Below, piece after piece: positions 1 through 13,650 of a stretch of DNA of 64,000 bases. Numbering within the stretch: position 1 is the first letter of the stretch; each line of letters opens with the position of its first letter. The translations under genes and the position numbers were made by a program. Below the pieces are notes generated by a model. The model saw nothing but the letters and a program-made list of their open reading frames with translations. It did no database searches and was not told the origin of the DNA. Source of the stretch: Rhipicephalus microplus (lineage: Eukaryota; Arthropoda; Arachnida; Ixodida; Ixodidae); the NCBI RefSeq assembly GCF_043290135.1, contig NC_134710.1, forward strand, positions 200,874,692 to 200,938,691, written 5' to 3'.

Positions 1-766
1 ACTTATCAATCAACTTCAAAAGCTCTGCCAGTTCAATCTTGCCTGTTGTGTTTGAGGCTTTTATGCCTTAGTATTTCTTAATAAGAGTCTTCGTCTCCTG
101 GGACAGCTTGCCAGTGTTCTCTCTAACTACCGTACCTCCAACTTCCAATGAACACGCCGTAAATGGTATTCGCGAGATTATCATTCATTGCGCCTATGCT
201 AAGGCTGGTTTCCTCAATCAGATCCAAGTATCTGTTCTGAAGCGATACTATGAATTTCTGTAATTTTCCTCTCAGTGCTAACTGATTGATTGACTTCTTG
301 AGTGTCAGTTTCTGTCGTTGTTTCTCCAAGTCTAGGCGTATTCGAGACCTTGTTATTCCATGGTCACTGCATCATACCTTGTCAAGCACTTCTACATCCT
401 GTGCGATGCGAGGGTGTGCATTCAGTATAAACTCTATTTCGTACTATGCAGTTATGCAGCGGTCGCATAGTAGTTGGAGTATCAGCCTCGCGTACAAGAT
501 GTCCATGGTACGAATCCCGATGCCGCGTAGTTCCCAACCGGATATAAACAATTGTCCGCGGCATTATGGCATCGCATTTGGGGGCCTTGGGTACGGCCTC
601 CCCGGTGACCGCCACTGGTAACGCATTCCCTCATCAGAGAAGGAGTGGCCACCCTGGTGCAGTATCTGGACACTACCTCCCACATGCATACCTCTATTAA
701 CTGCGTTGATAACCATATATAAATGTGACATATGTAGTCTAATCTAGCTACAGTCAAGCTTATTCG
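1..766. other. Unassigned DNA, no gene seen
   Basis: Short overlapping open frames on both strands have no recognisable domain. No repeat family is recognised up to the first SINE. Confidence 0.5.
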
Positions 767-784
767 TCAACAATTCCGTCGAAG

Positions 785-1017
785 CCCCGCCGCGGTGGTC
801 TAGTGGCTAAGGTACTCGGCTGCTGACCCGCAGGGCGCGGGTTCGAATCCCGGCTGCGGCGGCTGCATTTCCGATGGAGGCGGAAATGTTGTAGGCCCGT
901 GTGCTCAGATTTGGGTGCACGTTAAAGAACCCCAGGTGGTCTAAATTTCCGGAGCCCTCCACTACGGCGTCTCTCATAATCATATAGTGGTGACGTTAAA
1001 TCCCACAAATCAATCAA
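785..1017 (+). mobile_element. Ruka-type SINE, full length, 18-bp TSD
   Basis: This is a non-autonomous tRNA-derived SINE, copied by a LINE machinery acting in trans. The tRNA-like head carries an A-box-like segment (TGGTCTAGTGGCTAAG, about 796-811) and a B box (GGGTTCGAATCCCGG, about 839-853). These are internal RNA polymerase III promoter elements. A body of about 150 bp follows, then a TCAATCAATCAA tail. The 18-bp sequence TCAACAATTCCGTCGAAG is present at 767-784 and 1018-1035, a perfect target-site duplication (its first bases merge with the tail). The perfect duplication suggests a fairly recent insertion. The copy carries GGGCGCGG before the B box and GGTCTAAATTT in the body, variants shared with the copy at 55088. 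Confidence 0.92.
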
Positions 1018-1077
1018 TCAACAATTCCGTCGAAGACCAGTCTGTGTAAAGACAAAATCTACTAGGCTTCTACGCAC

Positions 1078-1147
<70 letters not shown>
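1078..1147. repeat. (TA)n microsatellite
   Basis: About 35 uninterrupted TA units. It adjoins the 3' side of the minus-strand tRNA-headed repeat that follows, as TA runs do at the other copies of that family. Confidence 0.97.
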
Positions 1148-1151
<4 letters not shown>

Positions 1152-1376
1152 ATTTAACAGACCATAATACCAACGAAAGTATAGAGGAAGTTATTACGCC
1201 AATCGTACTGTAAATGTCAAGAAAGAAGAGTGGGTGAAAGGATAGCTTGCAGTGGGCAGGACCCGAACCTGCGACCTTCGAATAACGCGTTTGATTCTCT
1301 ACCACTTTACCACGGCAGCTTTCCCCCCAGCCACTTTTTCGGGTATCTATGTGAATTTAAACGTGGGAGTGTCAGT
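1145..1376 (-). mobile_element. tRNA-headed SINE-like repeat, left arm of an inverted pair
   Basis: The minus strand reads a short leader, a tRNA-like head (about 1250-1317; T-arm-like GCAGGTTCGGGTCCTGC) and a body of about 100 bp. It ends near the (TA)n tract. It is the inverted counterpart of 1390-1690, with roughly 85-90% identity by eye. The tRNA-like part is taken as a SINE head because the same body follows it in the second copy, and the body recurs at 30417-30580. Confidence 0.75.
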
Positions 1377-1424
1377 ACTGGTGGCACTGACTGACACTCC
1401 CACGTTTAAATACACATAGATACC
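1342..1424. repeat. 35-bp inverted repeat at the centre of the SINE pair
   Basis: Arms 1342-1376 and 1390-1424 are complementary with one mismatch and are separated by 13 bp. This is the best-conserved part of the larger inverted repeat (about 1145-1621), so the two repeats are joined head to head here. Confidence 0.93.
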
Positions 1425-1694
1425 TAATAAAATAACTGGGGGGATAGCTGTCGTGGTAGCTCAGTGGTAGAGCATCGAACGCGTTATTCGAAGGTCGCAA
1501 GTTTGGATCCTGCCCACGGCAAGTTATCTTGTCACCCACTCTCCTTTCTTGGCATTTCAATACAATTGGCCTAATAACTTCCTCTATACTTTCCTTAGCA
1601 TTATTGTCTGTTATATCTTAATATCATTGTGTCTATACACAAAAAACGAGCCCTTAAGTATGTACTTGTTTCGTTATATATATATATATATATA
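1390..1694 (+). mobile_element. tRNA-headed SINE-like repeat, right arm of an inverted pair
   Basis: This is the same family as the left arm, in the opposite orientation. It has a leader (1390-1440), a tRNA-like head from about 1447 with D-arm-like TGGTAGCTCAGTGGTAGAGC, and a body. It then has a 3' part containing ACGAGCCCTTAAGTAT and ends in (TA)n at 1675-1694. The 3' part matches the reverse complement of 30417-30590, which shows a dispersed family with a TA-rich end. Confidence 0.77.
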
Positions 1695-1748
1695 CGCACA
1701 ATTTATACATATATTTGCCTCTCACTTTGTCTCTTTATCTTTATCTCT

Positions 1749-1751
<3 letters not shown>

Positions 1752-1795
<44 letters not shown>
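1752..1795. repeat. (TA)n microsatellite
   Basis: About 22 TA units. The preceding CT/TA-rich stretch (about 1697-1751) resembles the unit at 1833-1881, a diverged direct repeat. Confidence 0.95.
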
Positions 1796-1799
<4 letters not shown>

Positions 1800-1878
1800 G
1801 TACTGTTAGGTTGTATGTTTTTTCACGGTACACGCACGCACAATCAATACATAAATTTGTCTCTCACTGTCTCTCTCT

Positions 1879-1928
<50 letters not shown>

Positions 1929-2014
1929 AGAGAGAGACAGTGAGAGACAAATTTATGTATTGATTGTGCGTGCGTGTACCGTGAAAAAACATACAACCTA
2001 ACAGTACACAATAT
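1793..2014. repeat. Perfect 222-bp palindrome with a (TA)n centre
   Basis: Positions p and 3807-p are complementary from 1793 to 2014, with no mismatch found by eye. Unique-sequence arms of about 89 bp (1793-1881 and 1926-2014) flank a self-complementary (TA)n core of about 44 bp, and there is no spacer. It could be a real inverted duplication or an assembly or sequencing fold-back artefact. Similar peptides appear on both strands because of the symmetry and do not indicate coding. Confidence 0.95.
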
Positions 2015-2169
2015 CTGCCACAGTGAAATACAAGTGCGCAGCAATTCCTATCCATCAAGATACAAACAAGATGAAACCGTCGAAAGAGAAGCTCACAAAG
2101 TAAATCGTGTTATAGAACTCAGAAAATATGAAATGCGTCAAGCACTACTCTGGCACTTTATACAGTGAA

Positions 2170-2700
2170 AAGTAAACTATGAAAACTGAAATGTACAACC
2201 TGCCGTAGAGACTTCTTGTGTGCGTGGTAAGTTCAGCCGTCGCGGTGGGTATGAGGCTGAACCAACGACTGGAAAATTGCCGGAGCGAGTCCCGTTCACG
2301 GTGGCCGGTTGTTGCTAGGCAATAGCTAGATTAGCTAGGTTTTTGCGACGTTTAATTTCAGCACAGAAAGGTTTGCGTTAAATCACGGTCGCCGACCGCG
2401 CTACGTTGCCCCTACTCTGCAGGCAGAAACTCGCGCTGAAACCAAGCGTTCGCGCCTCGCATAGACTATACTGGCACGTCATCGTTGACGTATCGCTTCC
2501 ATCACTTCTGGGTCTTCTATTTTACCGGCGTTGCTTTTCCTGTTTCCTAGTAATATCTCGTTGTACGTACTCGGGGTCTGGATTGGGCTAATTGTTACCA
2601 TCTTCATTTTTGTTAGACCAGTGGTGCGCAGTAGGATTCGCTCAAGGTCTGTGCCACATACCCGTTCACGATTATGATAGTTTTCAGGTGAGGGTAGGTT
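2170..2700. other. Unassigned DNA
   Basis: Moderately GC-rich between 2220 and 2480. No domain-bearing frame and no family recognised. Confidence 0.4.
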
Positions 2701-3525
2701 ATAACAGCTTCACTGTTAAAACCCTCTTTAAATGGCTACCCCGTGAAACGTGCGTCCCATTACAACTATACCTAGGCCTCATCTTCGCAGCTAATATGTC
2801 TTCGTCTAAACATACTGAATACACTTCCAGCACAGCTTTCAAGAAGTTGGGCTATTTAGAACGTGCAATAAACGATGCCCTACGTGAAACTAAATTGCTG
2901 GCATTAAAATCATTCACCGTTCCCATCATCGAATATATCTTTCCTAATGAAAGCCTCATAAGGTATCGGACATTAACACACCATTATCCGTTCAAAACAA
3001 AGGCACCCGTTTTATTTTCCGCCGATACGACTGCAATTTCTGCCCCTCCTCTCACCTGGCTAAGTTGGGTCTACAAATTCTGTCCGAGCGACATGATCTC
3101 CAATCCTTTAAAACTACATAATCTTGGTGGTACCCCGAGCTACACCTTAGCTAACGTATATCTGTCTGACGATCAACTGAAACTGATAAGAAATAGCCAC
3201 ACTCTCAGCCTGACACTGTTCCATCTACGTGCTTACCTATCTAAATTAAACTTCTTTCCGCACAATATTGAAACATGGAACACATTGCCTGGGTCATCTT
3301 TATTGCCTTTAGAAAATTTATTTGATGAATGTATTAGCTCACGGTTTGTTTATTGAAAGTTTTGTTTTTTGTTTGATTGATTTTTTTTTGTCTTTTCTTC
3401 TCTTTCCTTCACTTTCACTTGCATTGCATCGTCTTTCTGTTTTTGTGCAGATGTAGAAACAACCCACTCCTGCGGTATACCAATTGGGGCTGCCGTATAT
3501 ATTCGAAAATAAAATAGATAAAACA
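2700..3525 (+). pseudogene. CR1-like LINE 3' end (RT C-terminal region)
   Basis: This is the 3' remnant of a non-LTR retrotransposon. The frame ending at 3356 has the usual post-catalytic region of CR1/L2-type reverse transcriptases. It reads LYLGLIF, then FKKLGYLERAINDALRETK, then LKSFTVPIIEYI, and near the C terminus SFFP..WNxLP-like text (FFPHNIETWNTLP). The catalytic YADD box is absent, so the copy is 5'-truncated or decayed upstream. The 3' UTR runs to about 3525 and contains CACTCCTGCGG...TTGGGGCTGCCG, a hairpin-like end followed by AT-rich short repeats as in CR1-type tails. The 5' limit is uncertain. Confidence 0.72.
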
Positions 3526-5087
3526 ATTACATATGCGACGCGCTTTAGTGTAGGGTGGCACATCGAAGAGCTCTTGTTGCTTTTGAAAGCGCGCCTAAAT
3601 CTAAGCACGCAGATGTTCGTGCATTTTGCCCTCAACGACACCCAACCGATGAGGCCGGTGATCAAACCCATGTACACGAGCCTGGCAGCATGACACTCCG
3701 CCTGCTAAACTACCACTGTGACTATGCTTGGCAAATGCGTCGGCATACTCCAAAGGGCTACATTTTCTGAAACCCTGAAATATTGCATATTCACGCACGC
3801 TCACTTCTTTATTTTCGTTTTAACATTACATGTGTTACTGACACCCGGTTCAGGCCACGCAAAAATGTATTGAAAGCTTACGCATAGATGTAATTTGTGC
3901 TATTCGCAGTGCCCGCGCGGCAATAGCAGTTGCATCCCCTGCTGCGTTGCCAGGCCCGCACCACTTGCTATTGCGAAAACGCCTTACGTCACATGCAGAC
4001 GCGTGCAGCTTTGAGTAGGCGGCCAGTGCAATGTTTAGGCATGGTCTCCCATAGCTTTCACATTGCAGGAACGCCTCTCGCGACTTCCGGGGCTAGTCGA
4101 CGCTTGGCAGGCCTGGGCAAACGCATCCCATTACTGTCGTCAATATATTAACTTTGACGCCGCACACAGGTGCAGCATACCGGAGCTTTTATTCCCTCAT
4201 CAATACGTTCGAGCTTTATAAGCCCCAGCCACAGTGAGGTCATGAAGTACCGTTGGTAATATCAGACGCTGGCCAGTGTTTTAATCATTCTGCTACGCTA
4301 TAGCAGGTGTACCTCAATTCATTTCCGGTTTCACCTACCCGTTTTCTTAATTTACTTCCTGCTTCCCCATACTGCTCCTTTATGCACTTTCGGTTAATTT
4401 CCACTTTCCTTCCCGTTGAACCCTAGTGAAGGAACGCCTCGGTTGCCTCTAAGTCACGCAAAATGGGTGGAAGCGTACCAGGTGCCCATATCACCCTAAA
4501 TTCATAAAACGGAAGTAAAAATGAAAGAAAGTGCTTAGGTGGCAGTGAGATGCTCATAAAGAAGTCACAGTTTTGCCGCAAAGGCGAAGCAATGAACGCG
4601 ATAACAACAAATTGGAAGGTTACGCGCAGAATGGTAAGCATATTGAAACGTGCCCCGCGTTTCTCACGCACAAAATACGCACGAAACGTACTCACAGGTG
4701 CAGACTAACTCGAATAAGCGTCTCAGGTGTTACTTCGCTGTGTCTGAAAAGCACGCCCTTTTCGCAAACGGAGGCTGTGCAACGATTACAGTGACCTTTG
4801 TGCGCCCGGTAACTACAACAGAATCGTTCCGACAAAACTCAAAGGCTAGCTAGGACGTAATATTCTCTCCACATGCAAGATAAGAGAGCACTATCGATCG
4901 TACACCCCCATATTCTCTACGTGGGCCAAAGTACGCGTGTGAGATGAGAGCCGCCGCGCGCTTACTGTGCCATCTTGCTAATAATTCTGAAAATACGATA
5001 TCTCCCCCCCCCCCTCCGAGACGCCCGCCAACAGCGGTAAGGGGTAGATATGAATAGCTTGCCGTTCGAACGTTGTAGAAGGTACCT
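3526..5087. other. Unassigned DNA
   Basis: No recognisable domain, and frames are below 92 codons. A run of about 12 C lies at 5004-5017. Confidence 0.45.
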
Positions 5088-5408
<321 letters not shown>

Positions 5409-5574
5409 ATAGTTTTCTATATAAAATTTATCAATACCACCCACTTATTGGAGAGTCCACAAAACGCAGCTAAGTCGATCATGGGTGAAGTGAAGAAAAG
5501 TCCCCATGAAATTCAATTTTGATAGAGATAGCAATGCACTTGCGTAGTACACAAAGTACCACGCACAGTTTAGT

Positions 5575-8620
<3,046 letters not shown>

Positions 8621-8635
8621 CAGATTAATCGACGG

Positions 8636-8871
8636 CCCCGCCACGGTGGTCTAGTGGTTAAGGTACTCGGCTGCTGACCCACAGGTCGCGGGATCGAATC
8701 CCGGCTGCGGTAGCTGCATTTCTGATAGAGGCGGAAATGTTGTAGACCCGTGTGCTCAGATTTGGGAGCACGTTTAAGAACCCCAGGTGGTCGGAATTTC
8801 CGGAGCCCTCCACTACGGAGTCTCTAATAATCGCATGGTGGTTTTGGGACGTTAAACCCTATATATCGAAC
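8636..8871 (+). mobile_element. Ruka-type SINE, full length, 16-bp TSD
   Basis: The tRNA-like head (CGGTGGTCTAGTGGTTAAGG; B box GGGATCGAATCCCGG) is followed by the standard body and a diverged tail. CAGATTAATCGACGGC occurs at 8621-8636 and 8872-8887, a perfect 16-bp TSD that fixes both ends. Confidence 0.92.
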
Positions 8872-8889
8872 CAGATTAATCGACGGCTG

Positions 8890-9600
8890 ATTACTGCTCA
8901 TGCCGCTATCACTATACAGTGTGAATCACTAGCATGATGTATTTGTATTTTCCAGGCTTCAGGTTCGCACATATACACGTTTAGTATAGAACGCACCGAC
9001 CGCGGTCTTTGTCAACGTCATGATCACGTGACAAGTGAAATGGGACATATGTGCATAGCAACGCTTGAAGATGTTACTGTGTTTTTGTTTGTTTGTTCTC
9101 TTTTAAGATAGTGAAGTGTATTTTAAGTGAAACTGGTAAAACGCAATTGTGTGGTCCTAGAAATACGGTTGCGCCTGCTCCAACAATTTTTCCTTGTGGG
9201 CCATGTCACCAAAAAATTAAAAAATACTTGACACCTATATGCCAATACTGCGGCTACAGGTAATACAGGTATATACCACTATCGTCGTTATTCAAGAGAG
9301 AAATTCGTTTTGGCTCTTATAGATTGGAACATTACAGTTGTGCTTAATTTGGTCATGCAGAAGAAGTATAAATTGCAATGAATGACAAAGTGACAGAAAT
9401 TAGCAACATTTATATGTTTCAGTTGGTTCTGCCTTTCGTCGCATGGACGAAATGTCCATAACTAGATATCAAGAGAGCGTGCTCCTTCTCGCATGAGGCG
9501 CACTCTTCTGGACTGTCGGCAGCAGTTTGTTGTTCTTGTCGTTAACTTAATGACCTCGAAAAATAATTCAGCTATCCTGCTTAGCTAGTTTTATACATGG
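8890..9600. other. Unassigned DNA
   Basis: AT-rich, with no domain-bearing frame and no recognised repeat. Confidence 0.45.
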
Positions 9601-9604
9601 TTTC

Positions 9605-9893
9605 ATGCGGCACCGTCGAGGGTCACTTCTTCGTCATCAATGAACACATAGGTGCTAATATCATTGCCACTCTCTTCCCTTTCAAATATTAACATGACAC
9701 TGTTAAAGTACTCGTTTTCCAGAAATTTCGGGGCCATTGGGTGTGGGCGAAAAATCATCTGCGTGGCCGAAAATATCAAGAAAGAAGCAAATAAAATCAA
9801 TACAGAACTTTTAGGTCCCAGTGGGTATCGAACCCGGGCAGTGTGCATTTCAAGCGAGTGTTCTACCTCAAAGCCACGCGTGTACTTGTGAGT
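9605..9893 (-). mobile_element. tRNA-headed SINE-like repeat (different family)
   Basis: The minus strand starts with a tRNA-like head (9825-9890; D-arm-like CGTGGCTTTGAGGTAGAACA and B box CCGGGTTCGATACCC). A body of about 200 bp unrelated to Ruka follows. The missing tRNA acceptor pairing and the attached body argue against a working tRNA gene. No TSD was found. Confidence 0.55.
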
Positions 9894-10494
9894 ACAGTGA
9901 AATTAACGTCCGCTGCTTAGAAATACTGTGAAAGTAACTTGCATGCTTGCAGTAACGTGCGTACAGTACACATGCTTCACTATACAACGTAAAATATTAG
10001 AGTAATAATGCGTGGTACAAGCTTACATTGCTATTGGGCCTCAGAACATGTCATTATCATATTGACTCCATGATTTAAAGGTGGTCATCCACTACAAAAG
10101 GCACACACGTTACTGCACCTATTTCCTTAAGGCCACGTAGTTGGTGCATACCAAGTTCGAAAAGATTTGATGCAATAAGTGTTTAAAGTGTGCACTAGGG
10201 ACAGGATACCACTATCGCGTTCAACTCTTATAGGCGACGCTTAAGGTAGCCCATTTTTTTTATCTTCTAGGGACAAAAAGGCATGATACTGTGATGCTAA
10301 ACTGAAAAATAAACACTTTGAGACAGAAAAAAGTAAGAAAATCGCAGTAGCGTAAGCATTTGAGCTGGTTTGTTCATGATTTCAGGTAGAAAACTGTGCT
10401 AAGAGACGGGACAAAAAAAGGATACAAACCACGGCGCTGGCTACCAACCAAATGTTCTATTCTTCCAGTCCACATATACTTATATACTGCATCA
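9894..10494. other. Unassigned DNA
   Basis: No gene, domain or repeat family recognised. Confidence 0.45.
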
Positions 10495-10738
10495 CAATTT
10501 CGATTGATATGTGGGGTTTACCATACCAAATCCACCATCCGATTATGAGAGAAGCCGTAGTGGAGGGCTCCGGAAATTTCCACCACCACGCGTTCTTTAT
10601 AGTGCACCCAAATATGAGCGCACAGGCCTACAGCACTTTCGCCTCCATCGAAAATGCAGCCGCCGCAGCCGGAATTCGATCCCATGACCTGCGAGTGAGC
10701 AGCCGGGTACCTTAACCACTAGACCACTGCGGCGGGGC
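10495..10738 (-). mobile_element. Ruka-type SINE, full length, diverged
   Basis: On the minus strand the head starts at about 10738 (CCCCGCCGCAGTGGTCTAGT) and the tail ends ATATCAATCG at the left. Many substitutions and the lack of a clear TSD suggest an older copy. The frame across it is the reverse translation of the SINE. Confidence 0.88.
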
Positions 10739-12950
10739 TACACCACAACCTCGAAGAAAGCGAAAAGCAAAATATAATAATAATCATTTGCCTGCGCAGA
10801 GGCGAAAAAATGCTCAATAGGATTGAAAAGTTGACTCCTTTGGATGGAGGGAAAACGAAGGAAGGCTGACACATGCCAAACCGCCTTTATTGATATACGC
10901 TTCAGAAATGAGACGTGCGTGCTCTACTTTGACAGGAAAATCAAATGTTTAAAATATGGTTGGCAAGCCTAAAGTATCATTGAGTAAGGACCGACTCGCC
11001 CGATTAAAATGCACGCAAAAATAAAGTTCAACCCTACATTCATCTAAGCGAAGTGAATCATCTCGAGCAGGTGAAGCACTGGTGAGTTATATAACCCGCC
11101 ACTCGCGCGTGCAAATGAATGACAGTGAGTCATTACGGCATATACAATGTTTTGTTGGTCAAAACTCGCATGTTGTGTTGAGTTCTGGCATACGCTTTGC
11201 CTTCATTATTACTGCTTCGCAGTTCGAGAAATGTAGAGCCGATGGTTCTTCGATGATATCTAGCCTGAAGTTGTCAAAGACGAGGTCTATGCACGTTTTG
11301 TTTATAATTAGGTACTCATATAGGAGTGAGTCTCATAAGTACTTGAACCACACTTAAAACTTTCGTTTCCTGACTTGGCCGCACTTCTACAAGCGATTGC
11401 TTATCAGCTTTCACTTCATGCGCACGTCGATGGCAGTGTCGTCGGGTATGTTTCTAGTAAGGCATCACACCGTTTTCTGGGACGTCTGTTGGGACGTTCA
11501 CCACATTACCCTTGATTTCGTACTGCCCGTTGCCATGCGTTAAACGCCTGGTGTTGATGAGTGGGAGCCACGGAGTGATTATTCGCTGCATCCCAAGCTA
11601 TCGCCTCCAGGATAGCTTGGTGTCTGCGTAGACGTTGAGCCACCGCATGCCATGTTCTTGCCTCCGGAGTAGCCGCTTGTCAGCGTCGCCGCTTTGCCGC
11701 TGCTTCCCGAAACATGGATTCCTTCGGGCTAGCATGTTTCTTGCGTTGGCGTTACCTTTCGTGGGTGAGCGTTCACGTTCGTTTTCATTCGTGGCAGAAA
11801 TGAAATGTGTAATCTAGAACGCGCTTATTCTTCATCGTCATCAGCCATTGCGCAAGGTGCATATAATGCCTCAAAGATGTTTAGCGGCTACCTCCCTTAT
11901 CAGCATATTAACAAATGGAATAGTGAATGCTTCCTATACTTCATGAAAGTTACGGTGGGCATATAGTGGGTATCTCGTATGTGATTTGTCGTGATGGGCA
12001 TATAATGAGCGTAAAGTGGGTACCTTGAATGTGCTAGGCCGGACAACAAGCAAGCTTAGGCTCTAAGATACTTAGCCCCAAAAAGTAACTGCGGAGTAAA
12101 AATATGGTTGCAAAGCCACTCCGATATGAAAAAGATTGGATTCGGCCATGCTAGTTGTTTCGGTCTTGATCATTGAGGCACCGCTAGTTTAATGCATCTG
12201 CTGGTTCAGTTTGATTCCAACAGGCACAGGAATGGTCTCATTATGAACTCAAAACTGTTCTGTGATTTCACGTGACATACAGTAATCGCCCCATAATGAG
12301 TGAAAATTGCTTAAAACAGAAAGATACTTAGTCGTGCTTTATGTTTCCGTAAAATTTAGCCCACTTTCAGTTTCTGTTTTTGGCTTTCATAGAAATAAAA
12401 CTACACATTTCTTGGACGTTGCAATAACAATGGCTGGTTAACATATCAGACATGCGGCTGCAATATAATCCTGTGGTGAGGTTCATCTATTTCGAAAAGC
12501 ATAGTTTGTAATCACTGGAGCTTTGACGCATGGAATGCGTTTTCTATTTTCCTACCGATCGCAGGAAAGTGAAGCCATGCGTCGACACTCCCGCAGCTGC
12601 GGTCCATTATAGGAGATAAACGATTCCGCAATATATTGGTTGCCTCTAACAAATCTAGGAGATTTCATAAGGGCAACAGTACTCGACTCGTTGTCAGAGG
12701 CTGATTCCGGTTATTGTTTTGTGTGTAAATAATGATGGCTTAACTGCAGCGTTCCACTTGTGCACAACTGTCGAAATACTAACTGTTGTCGGAAACAGCA
12801 AGAGTGAAAGATGTATTCAATGGTCGGCTTTTCATGACTTACTCTGTTCTATTTGAGCGCTCCTTTTAGGCAAGCAAACCACTTCTGACCTAACGGAATA
12901 ATAGCGACTTCCACAACGCATTCTCGCCGGTATCTTACTGTCAAGGTCAC
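10739..12950. other. Unassigned DNA
   Basis: Frames at 11082-11357 and 11635-11817 have no recognised domain. The repeated words GGGCATATA and AGTGGGTA at 11950-12030 form a short imperfect duplication. Confidence 0.45.
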
Positions 12951-13650
12951 ATGGCATGCCTTTTTCTGTATGGCGCACAGCGCAGCACCGACCCTTACGG
13001 TGGCCCTTGTTCGAGTATTGGACGTGGGCTCGGCAGGCGCATGCTACGCGACAAAGGTAAATAGCGCGCCAGAAACGACCTTTCAGGAGGTCCGCGTTGC
13101 CGCAGCCAACGCCTGGGAAGCCGGCATCAGGCGGACAGCTGTTAGTAGCGGCGGCGGCAAAGCGACCACGTGATCTATCGCGACCAGCTTTCTTCGTTCT
13201 GATCCTTCGCCGCGCGCGCCTGGGCTTGGATCCGTGTCGCCGTGCCACAAGCAGTGCAGCGGAAAAGTCTGTGCCCCGGTAAGCCTAACACAGCCCCGGT
13301 TCGCCGTAGCTCACCCCCACCCCTCTTCCGAGCGAGGCAGCAGCTGTGCCGACGACGCAGTCAGGTGGCGTGCCATCGTCGTCCGGCGACGGTGCTTCTG
13401 CGCGTTCTGCGAGTCGCCGCAGTGAGCGGCGCACGTATGACTACGACGGCCACGCGGCCCGCTTTACCTGATCCGGAAACACCAGTTGCGTGACTGTGGG
13501 ACTTCAGTGGAACTTTCCGCCTGTTGTCTTCAAGCCCTCGAAAGCGCCAAGACGGATTAGGTGACGTACTCGCTGCCGGCTGGCGAGAGACGCCCGCGTA
13601 CCACCCGGTGAGCAGCCACCTACCTTGATTTCTTCCCACTGGCAGCAGCG
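12950..13650. other. GC- and CpG-rich patch with several open frames
   Basis: This stretch is much richer in G+C and CpG than its surroundings, and it keeps several overlapping frames open (a minus frame at 12832-13248, plus frames at 13097-13493). One plus-strand frame at about 13307-13471 is rich in Ser, Ala and Arg. No domain is recognised. It could be a CpG-island-like 5' exon region of a host gene, or an LTR or leader of an unrecognised retroelement. High GC alone keeps frames open, so coding is not claimed. Confidence 0.35.

Noticed and set aside
838..860. tRNA-like sequences with good A and B boxes (785, 8636, 27221, 55088, 1447, 41800)
   Set aside because: Each is followed by a repeated non-tRNA body and recurs across the window, so they are SINE heads and not working tRNA genes.
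12832..13248. 138-codon Arg-rich minus-strand frame
   Set aside because: It lies in a GC-rich patch where several frames are open on both strands, which is expected by composition.
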